NCBI GenBank assembly: GCA_947630695.1
Contig: CANRIM010000011.1
Span: 1-61,047, forward strand
Length of the DNA stretch: 61,047 nt
Direction: 5' to 3'
DNA from: an uncultured Lachnospiraceae bacterium
GTDB taxonomy: Bacteria; Bacillota; Clostridia; Lachnospirales; Lachnospiraceae
A program made the position numbers and the translations under genes. Numbering within the stretch: the stretch's first letter is position 1; the number at the start of each line of letters is the position of its first letter. The notes beneath the pieces are model-generated. The model was not told the DNA's origin and did not search any database. It saw only the letters and a list, made by a program, of their open reading frames with translations. This document shows positions 7,701 to 16,419 of this stretch, piece by piece.

Positions 7701-8614
7701 CCATCATTTGCCTTGATCGTTTCTCTGGTTCCAAGCCTGTACTGCGGATCATCTTCTTTGTAGTTTTCCGCTGCTTCATGCTTACCCCAGTCGTCAACCT
7801 GATATGTAACCTTCTCACCATTGGGATCCATTGAATTTTCCGTTCTCTGGATATTTTCAAAAGTGAAGAGTACGCTGTCATTTAAGATATCGTCCTCGTA
7901 ATCATCCTCTGTTGCTTCCCGCGGCTGGGGAACCTTAACCCAGTAAGCAATCGATACGCCTTTTTCCCACTGGGGGCCGTTCGGCAGATTGACAGGATCT
8001 TTCTTCCAATGACTTTCAGGTTCCGTAAAGTCCATGCCGGCGAAGGGATTCTTGATCTGCACCGCACTGTGCGCTGTCAGTTCCGGCTGGATGACACTGC
8101 CCAACGGATACCTGAAATCCATCTTGTCGGACTTTTCTTTCACTCTTTCGTCAATCTCCATCGTGGAATCCAGACGAAAGACATTACCCTTTTCGGGATC
8201 GTCATAGGTAGTAGGCTGGTTGCCCACTGCACCGGTGACATAGTGATAATCGGCCTCACTGGAACCTTCAATGACCGGATCGTCCGTCCATTCAAAAATC
8301 CATTTACCGGTTGTCCAATCTACCGGATAAGCGTCGTCTACCTTGCGCTCTTCAAACATCAGACGGGGGCCAAAGCCCTCAACCTTGAGACCGTTTTTTC
8401 CTGCCTCTCCCTGAAAGCCTTTTTCGAAATCAAGCTCCATGACCGGGTCGGGCACTTCCACGTCTGCCGCCTCCACAACGACTGTTTCCGGACTGACCGC
8501 TGCGGTCACTGCCGCGGTAAGCGCGGAAACCGGCACTGCCATGACGACTGCAAGTACAGCAGTGATGCCTGCACGGGCAGCTTTTGCCGCTTTTGTTTTG
8601 TTCATCTTTTTCAT
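4499..8614 (-). CDS. Large secreted protein: two LamG-like domains, internal dockerin, cohesin-like segment, BspA module and second dockerin
   Basis: The 1371 aa product begins at ATG 8614 behind AGGAAAGG. A Lys-rich start and Ala-rich hydrophobic segment (about 1-48) form a signal peptide. Two concanavalin-like LamG modules follow (about 50-600 and 605-945), each ending in a typical DDI-FF-VPLTEEQ or DDVNFYDVALDDEQ strand. Residues about 948-1018 are a first dockerin (two loops, DLDDDNVITAAD and DADKDGSITPMD). Residues about 1020-1165 are beta-rich and resemble a cohesin (SGNVAACDFGIAYEGN, then GLIACVRFRVE). The last 190 residues are a BspA leucine-rich module plus a second dockerin, shared with the proteins at 1065 and 8714. 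The gene therefore looks like a LamG-dockerin protein, similar to the one at 38418, that gained a foreign 3' module. LamG domains often bind glycans; no catalytic domain is recognised. Confidence 0.85.
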   Translation of the reverse strand: MKKMNKTKAAKAARAGITAVLAVVMAVPVSALTAAVTAAVSPETVVVEAADVEVPDPVMELDFEKGFQGEAGKNGLKVEGFGPRLMFEERKVDDAYPVDWTTGKWIFEWTDDPVIEGSSEADYHYVTGAVGNQPTTYDDPEKGNVFRLDSTMEIDERVKEKSDKMDFRYPLGSVIQPELTAHSAVQIKNPFAGMDFTEPESHWKKDPVNLPNGPQWEKGVSIAYWVKVPQPREATEDDYEDDILNDSVLFTFENIQRTENSMDPNGEKVTYQVDDWGKHEAAENYKEDDPQYRLGTRETIKANDGTEYIVAKDYGPLVRLNPDYEGTADKKIYFEVKDGDSKWNGYEKVTVTTEAGDTVYLYPIGPNIYDAYKELDPAKGSSVRRGYVNGSMQIAASDTFHFMEDDYTMEIQFDGTIKAVNGAKDLNPITAKEDELIPLRNNNRFYFQGDGTVTDAPDEWHYVVCVIRNDRVLFYVDGEEYTEEDFGYYGNAFNSENAGKYFNKGFGIHTPYQRDKAWSGVADWPADGTLSVGPVNAVAQTMLEWLSDEDTVLYLGNQGCAAETVGQDIGTLDGVMMDDIIFFAVPLTEEQATVLYEQAEEEKAGTTDIPEPVLQMNFDDTEVGSIPAGLTGFSANDTSTGDKAIQAPSVVNEAIFGKVLKLHESKSQKTSALQFTNPFAGRDLTGATISYWFKSVPDKNGNIGEGVTVTFADEPKLLSQDKMSEVAKVIETRSGLWANNSCDAMFMAGVDTSVNITLQNYYQQSTKKNGNTDPHENGYDREADVLEDAWNARLASTAEWHYATMVIKNSGIYMYFDGEKLANNLADRRGAAFYGPRFYDGYYDKYLDGFSSLRVGADNAGATPLMTFLTQEDTSAYFGMMYSMGSDRLYRTTVESYLDDVNFYDVALDDEQIKALYTTALADAQSKSVVAGIAVDQPDWKAENTDTDGPVMPDLDDDNVITAADALMILQMAGKMISVSPSDDQFIKADADKDGSITPMDALLTLQFIVNAIDKFPAKGELDTSAYHYDIHATGQYQDDSVLVQIYASGNVAACDFGIAYEGNVSVDYAIMASEYMEKVNKDGNYGLAIQNKHAIDDNGIGDYCVLESAVTCSDKELLSEYQKDFENYDGLIACVRFRVENEEKPKLRLYKNTSSQNPEYIGDIPIETPDPTEPMPPNAFEVSGTEGQTVSIDSYTGTDTELVIPEEINGYKTTSISDGAFKDSPVTSIVLPETVTKIGAGAFAGSNLKRITITANEIEIAEDAFTGCSNLTICCPKASKAYVFAQAHGINVELLDETPAVVYGDLDGTGNVDANDALLILKIAAKLQTPTEEQNIAGDVDNSGNVDANDALYVLKKAAKLIDIFPAEIN

Positions 8615-8644
8615 AACTGTTTTCCTTTCCTGATTAAAAATTGC

Positions 8645-8672
8645 ATTTTATAGTTGTTGTTAATACAAGCAA
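8645..8672 (-). promoter_or_regulatory. SigA-type promoter of the 1371 aa dockerin protein gene
   Basis: TTGCTT (8667-8672) and TAAAAT (8645-8650) on the minus strand are 16 bases apart, about 30 bases upstream of the start codon. Nothing else is seen in the 99-base gap. Confidence 0.45.
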
Positions 8673-8713
8673 TAAAAATTTTTAACTTTCTGTGGGTTTT
8701 AATATAAAACTTT

Positions 8714-11700
8714 TTATTTTCCTTCTGCCAGAAATACATCAATCAGCTTCGCGGCTTTTTTCAAAACATCAAGCGCGTCATTTGCGTCCACATTGCCGCT
8801 CTTATCCACATCTCCGGCAATACTTTGTTCTTCTGTGGGTGTTTGTAATTTTGCTGCAATCTTTAAGATCAGCAGCGCATCGTTGGCGTCTACATTGCCG
8901 CTGCCGTCCAGATCGCCGTAGACAACTGCCGGTTTTGCATCCAGCAATTCTACCTTGATTCCGTGTGCCTGGGCGAAAGCATAGGCTTTGGAAGCAGAGT
9001 AACAGCAAATCGTTACGTTTTCACAACCTTCAAACGCATCCCCTGCAATTTCAATTTCATTTGCCGTGATTGTAATGCGCTTCAAATTGCTGCCTGCAAA
9101 AGCCCCGGCGCCGATTTTCGTAACGGTTTCCGGCAGCACAATGCTGGTTACCGGGCTATCCTTAAACGCACCGTCGGAAATTGCCGTTATTTTATACCCA
9201 TTAATTTCATCTGGAATCACAACATCTGTTTCCGTGCCGGTATAACTGTCAATGGATGCCGTCTGATTCGCAGTGACGGAAACTTCAAATGCATCGGGCG
9301 GCGTAGGCTCTGTGGGATCCGGCGTTTTACCTGGATCAGTTCCCCCGCTAGCGCTGCTGCCGGGCATCTGCTGCATGACTGCAAACTGACCCAGTTTGTC
9401 AGACCTATATACCAGAGAAAAATCGTTAATGCTTGTTTCCATAGACTTCACATCCGCCATACGAACGATGGACATCTTGGACGGCGTCGTATATCCTAAA
9501 TATCCCAAGGGCGTCAGGGTAATAGAAGCCTCCGCGGTAGGTGTGATTGCCGTACCATCTGCCTTCACTAACTGAATATCGTAAAGCGTGATGATCTGCC
9601 CAACCGAATCAATGCCTGCACCCTTCAATGCTGCCTTTGCAGCTGTGTACTGTGCCGCACAATCCTTTGTACCAAGGATTGTTACAGCCAGACGCAAAGT
9701 TTCTTCTGCAGGGAAGCTGCCTGCCGGCAGTGTTACACTCACACCGTTTGCATAATCGCTCCAAGTCCAGGACGGAGTGGTTTCTGAGGGATCCGGCATT
9801 ATTACCTCAATATCCGATACGGCAAATCCGTATGCTGAACCGGCTTTATCTGTCACAAGTTTGATTTTGACCGTATCTCCCGGCACCTGAATTTGCCTTG
9901 ATGACAGATCGTTCCCATAATAACTGCCAATCTCGTAGTTGTCCTTATCGTATATTATAATCCTGTCCGAATCCCACCAGAAAAGTTTTGTCGCAGAAGA
10001 AAAAGTAACTTTGATTTCGGCTGCCCCCGGACGATAAATGGTATATATTTCGTCTACATTGTTCTCATACGGATGCGCAGACTCGATACAATCCTCCCTG
10101 CTCCTGCCGCATTTACTGCAGATATCGTCTTGAAAGGAATGACCGATCGGCGGAACAAAGTCAGATCTGTATTCTTTCTCGCAAAGAGAACATTTATATG
10201 CGGTATACCCGTTATTAATACAATCCGGCAATACCGGCGTTTCCGGTGTAAAGACATTTTCTTCCGTATTGTAATGTACGGTGGCAAATCTTAATATATT
10301 ATAATCACTCCAATTTTCTGAGAGTTTATTCCATGCATCCTGATTGCCGCCAAATATCACATGATCCACTGCTGTTCCAAAAAATGCATCATATCCAATG
10401 TTTGTCACGCTGTCCGGGATTTCAATACTTGTCAAGTTGCTACAGTGGTCAAATGCCTCTACTCCGATGCTCGTTACGCTGTCCGGGATTTCGATACTCG
10501 TCAGACTGCTGCACCAAGAAAATGCGTTCTCTCCGATACTCGTTACATTGTTCGGAATTTCGATGCTTTTCAAACTGCTGCAGTAAAAAAATGTATGGTC
10601 TCCGATACTCGTTACACTGTCCGAGATTTCGATACTCGTCAGGCTACTGCAACTCGAAAATGCAAATCTTCCGATACTCGTTACGCTGTCCGGAATTTTA
10701 ATGCTTGTCAAGCTGCTACAACAAGAAAATGCATCATATCCAATGTTTGTCACACTGTCCGGAATTTTAATACTTGTCAGGCTACTGCAACCCCAAAATG
10801 CACTATCCTTGATGCTCGATATGCTGTCCGGAATTTCAATACTTGTCAGGCTGCTACAGTTCTTAAATGCCTCTACTCCGATACTCGTTACGCTGTCCGG
10901 AATTTCGATACTTGTCAGATTGCAACAGTTCATAAATACATAATTTCCAATGTTTGTCACGCTGTTCGGAATTTCAATACTTGTCAGGCTGCTGCAATCC
11001 GCAAATACCTCTACTCCAATACTCGTTACGCTGTTCGGAATTTCGATACTCGTCAGGCTGCTGCAGTTCTCAAATGCATGGTCTCCGATACTCGTCACGC
11101 TGTCCGGAATGCTGTATTTGCCTTCTTTTCCTCCCGGACATGTGATTAATGTGGTCAATTTTTTATTGAACAAGACACCTGCAGCAGACGAATATACCGT
11201 ATTTTTCCACTCCACATTAAGCGCAACCAGACTGCTGCAACCCCAAAATGCATTGTACCCGATACTCGTCACGCTGTCCGGGATTTTAATACTTGTCAAG
11301 CTGCTGCAGTTCTCAAATGCTGTATCCTCAATGTATGTTACACTATTTGGAACGCTATATTCGCCTTCTTTTCCTCCCGGACATGTGATTAATACAGTCA
11401 ATTCTTTATCAAACAAAACACCTGCATCTGATGCATAATTTGTATTTTTCGAATCCACATCTATTTCCAACAGACTGCTGCAGTCCGCAAATGCATCATA
11501 CCCAATGAATGTTATGCTTTTCGGAATTTTGATACTCGTCAGACTGCTACAGCGCAGAAATGTCCGATATCCAATACTTGTTACACTACTCGGTATTTCA
11601 ATATTTTCCAAATTGCTACAGTCTTTAAATGCCGCGCCCCCAATGCTCGTTACACTATCCGGAATTTCAATACTCGTCAGGCTGCTACAATATTCAAATG

Positions 11701-12016
11701 CGCCATCCTCAATGTTTGTCACGCTGTTCGGAATTTTAATACTGATCAGAGTGCTGCAGTCTATAAACGCATCGTATCCGATGCTTGTCACCGGGTACCC
11801 ATCTATTTCCGCCGGAATCTGCAGTTCCGTAGTACCTCCACTATAACCGGTAATTGTCACGGTCTGATTATTATTCACTGTATATTCCAATCCATCCGTC
11901 GTACTTGCCGCCTGCACTTCTATCGCCGGAAGCTGCAGGAGGGGCATACCGAAACAAATTGCAAGGATCAACAAAAATGCTATCCACTTGCTCCATTGTT
12001 TTCGTTTCAACTTCAT
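8714..12016 (-). CDS. Secreted BspA-like leucine-rich repeat protein with C-terminal dockerin
   Basis: The product has 1100 residues. A signal peptide (1-36) very like that of the protein at 1065 is followed by about 480 residues of BspA repeats (72-552) with the 23-residue unit SLTSIEIPDSVTSIG-EAF-CS. Two units carry an inserted ITCPGGKEG element. Next come a CxxC patch, a CUB-like beta segment (about 660-743), an uncharacterised beta-rich region (745-885), the shared single leucine-rich module (910-1010) and a dockerin (1035-1100). The dockerin end (DVFLAEGK) has diverged from the other two. ATG 12016 is preceded by GGGAGAAGGAG. The protein probably acts outside the cell as an adhesin or structural protein docked to a scaffold; the ligand is unknown. 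Confidence 0.9.
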   Translation of the reverse strand: MKLKRKQWSKWIAFLLILAICFGMPLLQLPAIEVQAASTTDGLEYTVNNNQTVTITGYSGGTTELQIPAEIDGYPVTSIGYDAFIDCSTLISIKIPNSVTNIEDGAFEYCSSLTSIEIPDSVTSIGGAAFKDCSNLENIEIPSSVTSIGYRTFLRCSSLTSIKIPKSITFIGYDAFADCSSLLEIDVDSKNTNYASDAGVLFDKELTVLITCPGGKEGEYSVPNSVTYIEDTAFENCSSLTSIKIPDSVTSIGYNAFWGCSSLVALNVEWKNTVYSSAAGVLFNKKLTTLITCPGGKEGKYSIPDSVTSIGDHAFENCSSLTSIEIPNSVTSIGVEVFADCSSLTSIEIPNSVTNIGNYVFMNCCNLTSIEIPDSVTSIGVEAFKNCSSLTSIEIPDSISSIKDSAFWGCSSLTSIKIPDSVTNIGYDAFSCCSSLTSIKIPDSVTSIGRFAFSSCSSLTSIEISDSVTSIGDHTFFYCSSLKSIEIPNNVTSIGENAFSWCSSLTSIEIPDSVTSIGVEAFDHCSNLTSIEIPDSVTNIGYDAFFGTAVDHVIFGGNQDAWNKLSENWSDYNILRFATVHYNTEENVFTPETPVLPDCINNGYTAYKCSLCEKEYRSDFVPPIGHSFQDDICSKCGRSREDCIESAHPYENNVDEIYTIYRPGAAEIKVTFSSATKLFWWDSDRIIIYDKDNYEIGSYYGNDLSSRQIQVPGDTVKIKLVTDKAGSAYGFAVSDIEVIMPDPSETTPSWTWSDYANGVSVTLPAGSFPAEETLRLAVTILGTKDCAAQYTAAKAALKGAGIDSVGQIITLYDIQLVKADGTAITPTAEASITLTPLGYLGYTTPSKMSIVRMADVKSMETSINDFSLVYRSDKLGQFAVMQQMPGSSASGGTDPGKTPDPTEPTPPDAFEVSVTANQTASIDSYTGTETDVVIPDEINGYKITAISDGAFKDSPVTSIVLPETVTKIGAGAFAGSNLKRITITANEIEIAGDAFEGCENVTICCYSASKAYAFAQAHGIKVELLDAKPAVVYGDLDGSGNVDANDALLILKIAAKLQTPTEEQSIAGDVDKSGNVDANDALDVLKKAAKLIDVFLAEGK
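10380..11800. repeat. Tandem 69-bp leucine-rich repeats
   Basis: About 20 units of 69 bp (23 codons) encode the BspA repeats of the 1100 aa protein. Neighbouring units are close in sequence, particularly around ATACTCGTTACGCTGTCCGG, indicating recent internal duplication. A divergent array of the same kind lies at about 2440-3120. Confidence 0.9.
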
Positions 12017-12069
12017 AATGCTCCTTCTCCCTTTCCCTTTTTCTTAATACATTGAATCAAATATAAATA

Positions 12070-12075
12070 ATTATA
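12070..12075 (-). promoter_or_regulatory. Likely -10 box of the 1100 aa protein gene
   Basis: A perfect TATAAT on the minus strand, about 55 bases from the start codon. No good -35 is present at 16-18 bases (TTTCAT at best). The surrounding 12017-12288 gap is AT-rich with no other gene. Confidence 0.35.
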
Positions 12076-12199
12076 CATCCTTAATTAAAAGAATGAAATA
12101 TATTTATTGATTGATTTTATCAACAAATCGAATAAATACGTTTTTTTATAATCTCTATCAAACATCCGGACCTTTCGATTATTCTCTTTTGCAAAAAAC

Positions 12200-12268
12200 T
12201 TCATCTTTAGAAGTATCTTAGCATTTTAAAAGGATATTATCAATAATAAATATTTCATCTTTAGAAGT
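12200..12268. promoter_or_regulatory. Pair of 15-bp direct repeats upstream of the small XRE regulator
   Basis: TTCATCTTTAGAAGT occurs at 12200-12214 and again at 12254-12268, 54 bases apart. Each holds a CTT-TAG-AAG half-symmetry. Their position just before the regulator start suggests operators for autoregulation; this is inference. Confidence 0.4.
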
Positions 12269-12288
12269 TTTTGTCACAGGGAAACGCC

Positions 12289-12546
12289 ATGAAAATATAC
12301 TGGAACGGAACTGCAAAAAATGTGATCGGCCCTTCTGTAAGGGCACTGCGGAAACAGCACCAACTTTCACAAAAGGCGCTTGCGGAAAAGCTGCAGCTGA
12401 TGGGGTATGAATTCAATGATCTGACTATACTTCGAATAGAACAGGGCACCCGCTTTGTTGCGGATTATGAAGTGCTCGCGCTGGCCTCGTTCTTTCAGGT
12501 CAGCGCGGATGATCTGCTTAACAATCGATTTCAGACTTCCTGTTAA
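12289..12546 (+). CDS. Small XRE-family helix-turn-helix regulator
   Basis: The product is 85 aa. A single Cro/C1-type domain fills residues about 15-75: VRALRKQHQLSQKALAEKLQ is helix 1 and the turn, and VLALASFFQVSADDLL is the closing helix. ATG 12289 is used; the frame is open to a TTG at 12271, but neither start has a strong ribosome site (CAGGG precedes the ATG). It stands alone on the plus strand between the dockerin cluster and the tyrS operon, with two direct repeats in its leader. Its target is unknown; the divergently transcribed dockerin gene is the nearest candidate. Confidence 0.75.
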   Translation: MKIYWNGTAKNVIGPSVRALRKQHQLSQKALAEKLQLMGYEFNDLTILRIEQGTRFVADYEVLALASFFQVSADDLLNNRFQTSC

Positions 12547-12615
12547 ATGATTCAACTACACTTTTTACGGCGAAAAATGTAAATCTGCTTTCTTATCCTG
12601 AAAAAAGACCGCAAA

Positions 12616-12641
12616 AAAGGCATGACCCCTGTCATGCCTTT
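12616..12641 (-). terminator. Intrinsic terminator after tyrS
   Basis: An 11-bp perfect stem (AAAGGCATGAC / GTCATGCCTTT) is followed on the minus strand by a T-rich tract. It ends the yigZ-pbp-tyrS operon. Confidence 0.85.
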
Positions 12642-12657
12642 CTCATCTTCCTATTTC

Positions 12658-13881
12658 TCATTCACACTGCAGCTTCCGGAAGTTCTTCTTGCCTCGGCGC
12701 AGCACCTGCGCGCCGTCTACAATCTGCGCCTTCGTCACCATGAAGTGAATATCGCTGACCTTTTCGCCGTTTAAGGCCACGCCGCCCTGCTCCACCGCTC
12801 TGCGGGCCTCGGATTTGGAAGGGACCAGTCCTGCTTTGAGCAGCAGGGTCAGAATATCAATGGCGCCGTCCGTAAAATCCCCGTCCGCGATCACCGCCTG
12901 GGGCATATCCGCCGCGCTTCCGCTGCTAAACAGTGCCCTTGCCGCATCTTTGGCTTTCTGCGCTTCCTCCGTGCCGTGCACCAGCGCAGTCAGCTCATAA
13001 GCCAAAATTTCCTTCGCTTGGTTCAGCTCGCTGCCTTCCCAGCGTTCCATTTCCTCAATCTGCTCCAGCGGCAGGAAGGTCAGCATCTTCAGACATTTGA
13101 TCACGTCCGCGTCCGCCACATTCCGCCAGTACTGGAAAAATTCAAAGGGAGAGGTCTTGTCCGGATCCAGCCACACCGCGCCCTTTTGGGTCTTGCCCAT
13201 CTTCTTTCCTTCGGAATTGAGCAGCAGGGTAATGGTCATGGCGTAAGCGTCCTTCCCCAGTTTTCTGCGGATCAGCTCCGTGCCGCCCAGCATATTGCTC
13301 CACTGGTCGTCGCCGCCGAACTGCATATTGCATCCGTACTTGCGGAACAGCTCGTAAAAATCATAGCTCTGCATGATCATATAATTAAATTCCAGGAAGC
13401 TCAATCCCCGCTCCATCCGCTGCTTGTAGCATTCCGCCGTCAGCATCCGGTTGACGCTGAAATGGGCGCCCACTTCCCGCAGCAGATCCACATAATTGAG
13501 ATCCAGCAGCCAGTCCGCATTGTTGACCATCAGCGCCTTGCCGTCGGAAAAATCGATAAAGCGGCTCATCTGCTTTTTGAAACATTCGCAGTTGTGGGCG
13601 ATGGTTTCTTTGGTCATCATCTGGCGCATATCGGTTCTGCCGGAGGGATCTCCCACCATAGCCGTGCCGCCGCCGATCAGGGCAATGGGCTTGTTCCCCG
13701 CCATCTGCAGGCGCTTCATCAGGCACAGCGCCATAAAATGTCCCACATGCAGACTGTCCGCCGTAGGATCGAACCCGATATAAAAGGTGGCTTTCCCGTG
13801 ATTGATCAATTCTTTGATTTCTTCTTCATCCGTCAGCTGCGCCAGCAGCCCCCGTTTTTGTAACTCTTCAAATACTGTCAT
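12658..13881 (-). CDS. tyrS: Tyrosyl-tRNA synthetase
   Basis: The 407 aa class I synthetase charges tRNA-Tyr in the cytoplasm. Residues 1-320 are the Rossmann catalytic core, with the HIGH-like HVGH after FDPTADSL, and KMGKT in place of KMSKS. The C-terminal residues carry an S4 RNA-binding domain ([18 protein letters not shown]). ATG 13881 follows GAAAGAGAG; 15 extra upstream codons are open but unlikely. It is last in an operon with pbp, 53 bases downstream. No T-box leader fits in that gap, so tRNA-dependent control at this point is not evident. Confidence 0.95.
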   Translation of the reverse strand: MTVFEELQKRGLLAQLTDEEEIKELINHGKATFYIGFDPTADSLHVGHFMALCLMKRLQMAGNKPIALIGGGTAMVGDPSGRTDMRQMMTKETIAHNCECFKKQMSRFIDFSDGKALMVNNADWLLDLNYVDLLREVGAHFSVNRMLTAECYKQRMERGLSFLEFNYMIMQSYDFYELFRKYGCNMQFGGDDQWSNMLGGTELIRRKLGKDAYAMTITLLLNSEGKKMGKTQKGAVWLDPDKTSPFEFFQYWRNVADADVIKCLKMLTFLPLEQIEEMERWEGSELNQAKEILAYELTALVHGTEEAQKAKDAARALFSSGSAADMPQAVIADGDFTDGAIDILTLLLKAGLVPSKSEARRAVEQGGVALNGEKVSDIHFMVTKAQIVDGAQVLRRGKKNFRKLQCE

Positions 13882-13934
13882 GCTTTTTGCTCTCTTTCTG
13901 TATGAATCGCGGCGCATGCCGGCCATCTTTCATT

Positions 13935-16397
13935 TTATTCTGCTGCAGGCGGTGCTTCTTCCGGCGGCGTTTCCGGCGCGGCAGGCGGTGCTTCTGTCTG
14001 CGCAGGCGCTTCGCTGGCCTTCGGTGCTTCGGTGGCATCCGGGTTCGTGGTTGCCTCCGCGGATGGCGCCTCCGTTTCCCTTGGCGCACAAGAAGTGCAT
14101 CGTTTCAGCGGGATGGAACCCTTTTCGTAATATTCTGTTGTGACCGAACCGCAGCCGGATCCTGCGATCAAACCGCTCCGGGTGCAGATGGAGGCCTTGG
14201 CGACGCTGTCCGGCATTTCAAATTCCTTATCTTCCAGCCCTTTGGCCTCGTCGATCCGGGTCATGATTTTTTTCCATAATGTCATATGGGCGCTTGCCGT
14301 GGAAAGGGTGGAATTTTCATCATACCCCAGCCAGACGGACGCGCAGTAATAAGGCGTAAACCCGCTGAACCACAAATCGTAGCTTTCACTGGTGGTACCG
14401 GTTTTTCCGGAAACATGCATATTCGGCATCTTCACGGCGGTACCCGTGCCCTTGGTAACCACGTCTTCCATGGCGTCGGTCAGCAGCCATGCGGTGGAAT
14501 CCTTCATCACCCGCCGGGTCATAGGTTCATTATTGATCACTTCTTTCCCGGAATTGTCCAGGATCCGGGTATAGAAGATCGGTTTCGTATATACGCCGCC
14601 GTTTGCAATGGCAGCATAAGCGGCCGTCATTTCCAGATTGGTAATGCCATAGGTGATGCCGCCCAGGGCCAACGGCTGTACTATATCATCTTCGCAAAGG
14701 GTTGTAAAGCCGTATTTCAGCAGATAATCATAACCCAGCTGGGGCGTGATATCGGTCAGGCATTTTACCGTTACCACGTTTCTGGAATAGGTGATGGCGC
14801 TTCTTAATGTCGTCGGTCCACGGTACACAAAATCGTAGTTCTGCACCGGCCGGCCATTGGCATAATTATACGGCGCGTCATTATAGGTATCGCTCAGGGA
14901 TTTTCCGGCATAGTCCAGCGCCGCCGTATAAGCCGCCAGCACCTTGAAACAGGAGCCGGGCTGCCGCGTCGTGTCGGTGGCGCGGTTTAAGGTCAGGCTG
15001 GCGGTTTTCTCTCCCCGTCCGCCGACAATGGCCTGCACTTCTCCCGTATATTGATCCATGATGACAAAGGAGGACTGGGGCTGGGGCACATAGTCCACAT
15101 TTTCCACAATGGTATCCGTTTCCGTCAGGATCGCGTCTTTGTACCGCTGAATATAACTGTCCGCCGCGGCTCTGGAAGGCAGCAGCGTCGGCAGGGTTTC
15201 CCCGATCCCCGCAAAATACTGGTACAAGGTCCGCTCGCTGAAATTTTCAATGGCGCCGTCCGCATGGGTCACCGTCAGACGATAAGTCAGCGTAATTCTG
15301 GAATCGTGAGGGAAGTTTCTGTCATCCGCATATTCTTCATCACAAATCTGCTGAATCTCCCGGTCCTGGGTCGTATAAATCTTCAGACCGCCGCGGTACA
15401 GCATATTGTAAGCCTGGGTTTCGGTATAGCCCTTTTCCTCCATGAGATTTTCCAGAACCTGGCCGATCATGGCATCCACAAAATAGGAATAAATGGAACC
15501 GCCGGTCACAGTTTCATTCACCGTGGCGATACGGGAATATACGTCGTCCGCCATGGCCTCGTCATACTCCGCCTGGGTGATAAAGCCCAGATCCTTCATA
15601 TTATTAAGCACCTTCTCCCGCCGTTTGGCATTTTTCTCGGGAGAGGTAATGGGATTGAGGCTGTAGGGGCTCTGGGTGATGGCCGCCAGCACCGCAGCCT
15701 CGGAGATGCTCAAATCCGCCGCATCTTTATTGAAGTAACGCTGTGCCGCCGCCTGTACGCCCAGCGTGTTCTGTCCCAGATTGATAGTATTGATATAGTT
15801 TTCCAGTATCTGTTCCTTATCCATGCTCTTTTCCAGCTGAATGGCCAGATACTGTTCCTGTATTTTCCGTTTCAGTTTCACCAGAAAATCTTTTTGCGTC
15901 ACCCAGTCCTCAAAGACATTGTTTTTCAGCAGCTGCTGGGTAATGGTAGACGCGCCCTCGGAAAAATGGAATCCGTGGGAAATGCCGATAAAAGCCGCGC
16001 GGATAATGCCCTTGATATCGATGCCGTTGTGCTCAAAAAACCGCTCGTCCTCAATGGCCACAAAGGCCCGGCCCAGATACTGGGGCACCTCATCCCTGGT
16101 GACGTAAACACGGTTGGCGCCCGATGCCACCAGCGTGATCATTTCCGTTCCGTCTTTATAATACACGGTTGTGGAATACCCGCTGGGCGCTACATCCACC
16201 GCCGAAATCTCCGGTGCGCTGTCAATGACGCCCTTGATCACGCCGATTCCCGCGAACAGCACGATCAAAAAAAGAATCAGCAGTGAGATCATAATGATTT
16301 TCAAAGCGGAAACCTTTGTCTTTTTTACCAGCTTCGGTCCAAGTGTCGCCGCTTCTTTTCTCTTTTTTTCCGCATTCTTCCTGCTGTAATTGCTCAT
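13935..16397 (-). CDS. Class A penicillin-binding protein (PBP1A-type glycosyltransferase/transpeptidase)
   Basis: The 820 aa bifunctional peptidoglycan synthase is anchored by one membrane helix at about 38-62. The glycosyltransferase domain shows EDERFFEHNGID with the catalytic Glu and the following TITQQLLKN. The transpeptidase domain has the active-site SCFK (after RQPG), SRN and KTGTT motifs. The tail is rich in Pro, Glu and Ala (TEAPPAAPETPPEEAPPAAE), as is usual for exported tails of these enzymes. ATG 16397 follows GGAAGGGGG; the longer frame lacks a site. It sits 22 bases after yigZ and is probably cotranscribed with it and tyrS. Confidence 0.95.
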   Translation of the reverse strand: MSNYSRKNAEKKRKEAATLGPKLVKKTKVSALKIIMISLLILFLIVLFAGIGVIKGVIDSAPEISAVDVAPSGYSTTVYYKDGTEMITLVASGANRVYVTRDEVPQYLGRAFVAIEDERFFEHNGIDIKGIIRAAFIGISHGFHFSEGASTITQQLLKNNVFEDWVTQKDFLVKLKRKIQEQYLAIQLEKSMDKEQILENYINTINLGQNTLGVQAAAQRYFNKDAADLSISEAAVLAAITQSPYSLNPITSPEKNAKRREKVLNNMKDLGFITQAEYDEAMADDVYSRIATVNETVTGGSIYSYFVDAMIGQVLENLMEEKGYTETQAYNMLYRGGLKIYTTQDREIQQICDEEYADDRNFPHDSRITLTYRLTVTHADGAIENFSERTLYQYFAGIGETLPTLLPSRAAADSYIQRYKDAILTETDTIVENVDYVPQPQSSFVIMDQYTGEVQAIVGGRGEKTASLTLNRATDTTRQPGSCFKVLAAYTAALDYAGKSLSDTYNDAPYNYANGRPVQNYDFVYRGPTTLRSAITYSRNVVTVKCLTDITPQLGYDYLLKYGFTTLCEDDIVQPLALGGITYGITNLEMTAAYAAIANGGVYTKPIFYTRILDNSGKEVINNEPMTRRVMKDSTAWLLTDAMEDVVTKGTGTAVKMPNMHVSGKTGTTSESYDLWFSGFTPYYCASVWLGYDENSTLSTASAHMTLWKKIMTRIDEAKGLEDKEFEMPDSVAKASICTRSGLIAGSGCGSVTTEYYEKGSIPLKRCTSCAPRETEAPSAEATTNPDATEAPKASEAPAQTEAPPAAPETPPEEAPPAAE

Positions 16398-16419
16398 GCA
16401 AAAGCCCCCTTCCAACCGG

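Noticed and set aside
10361-11149. Plus-strand open frames and CRISPR-like regular spacing
   Set aside because: The 69-bp period is that of the BspA leucine-rich repeats on the minus strand. There are no unique spacers and no cas genes.
13882-13934. T-box leader for tyrS (and 27160-27176 for valS)
   Set aside because: Both synthetase genes follow the previous gene by 53 and 17 bases. A T-box needs more than 150 bases and its conserved core is not there.
14286-16286. Long plus-strand frames opposite the penicillin-binding protein gene
   Set aside because: Composition and length follow from the coding sequence on the other strand; all enzyme motifs are in the minus frame.
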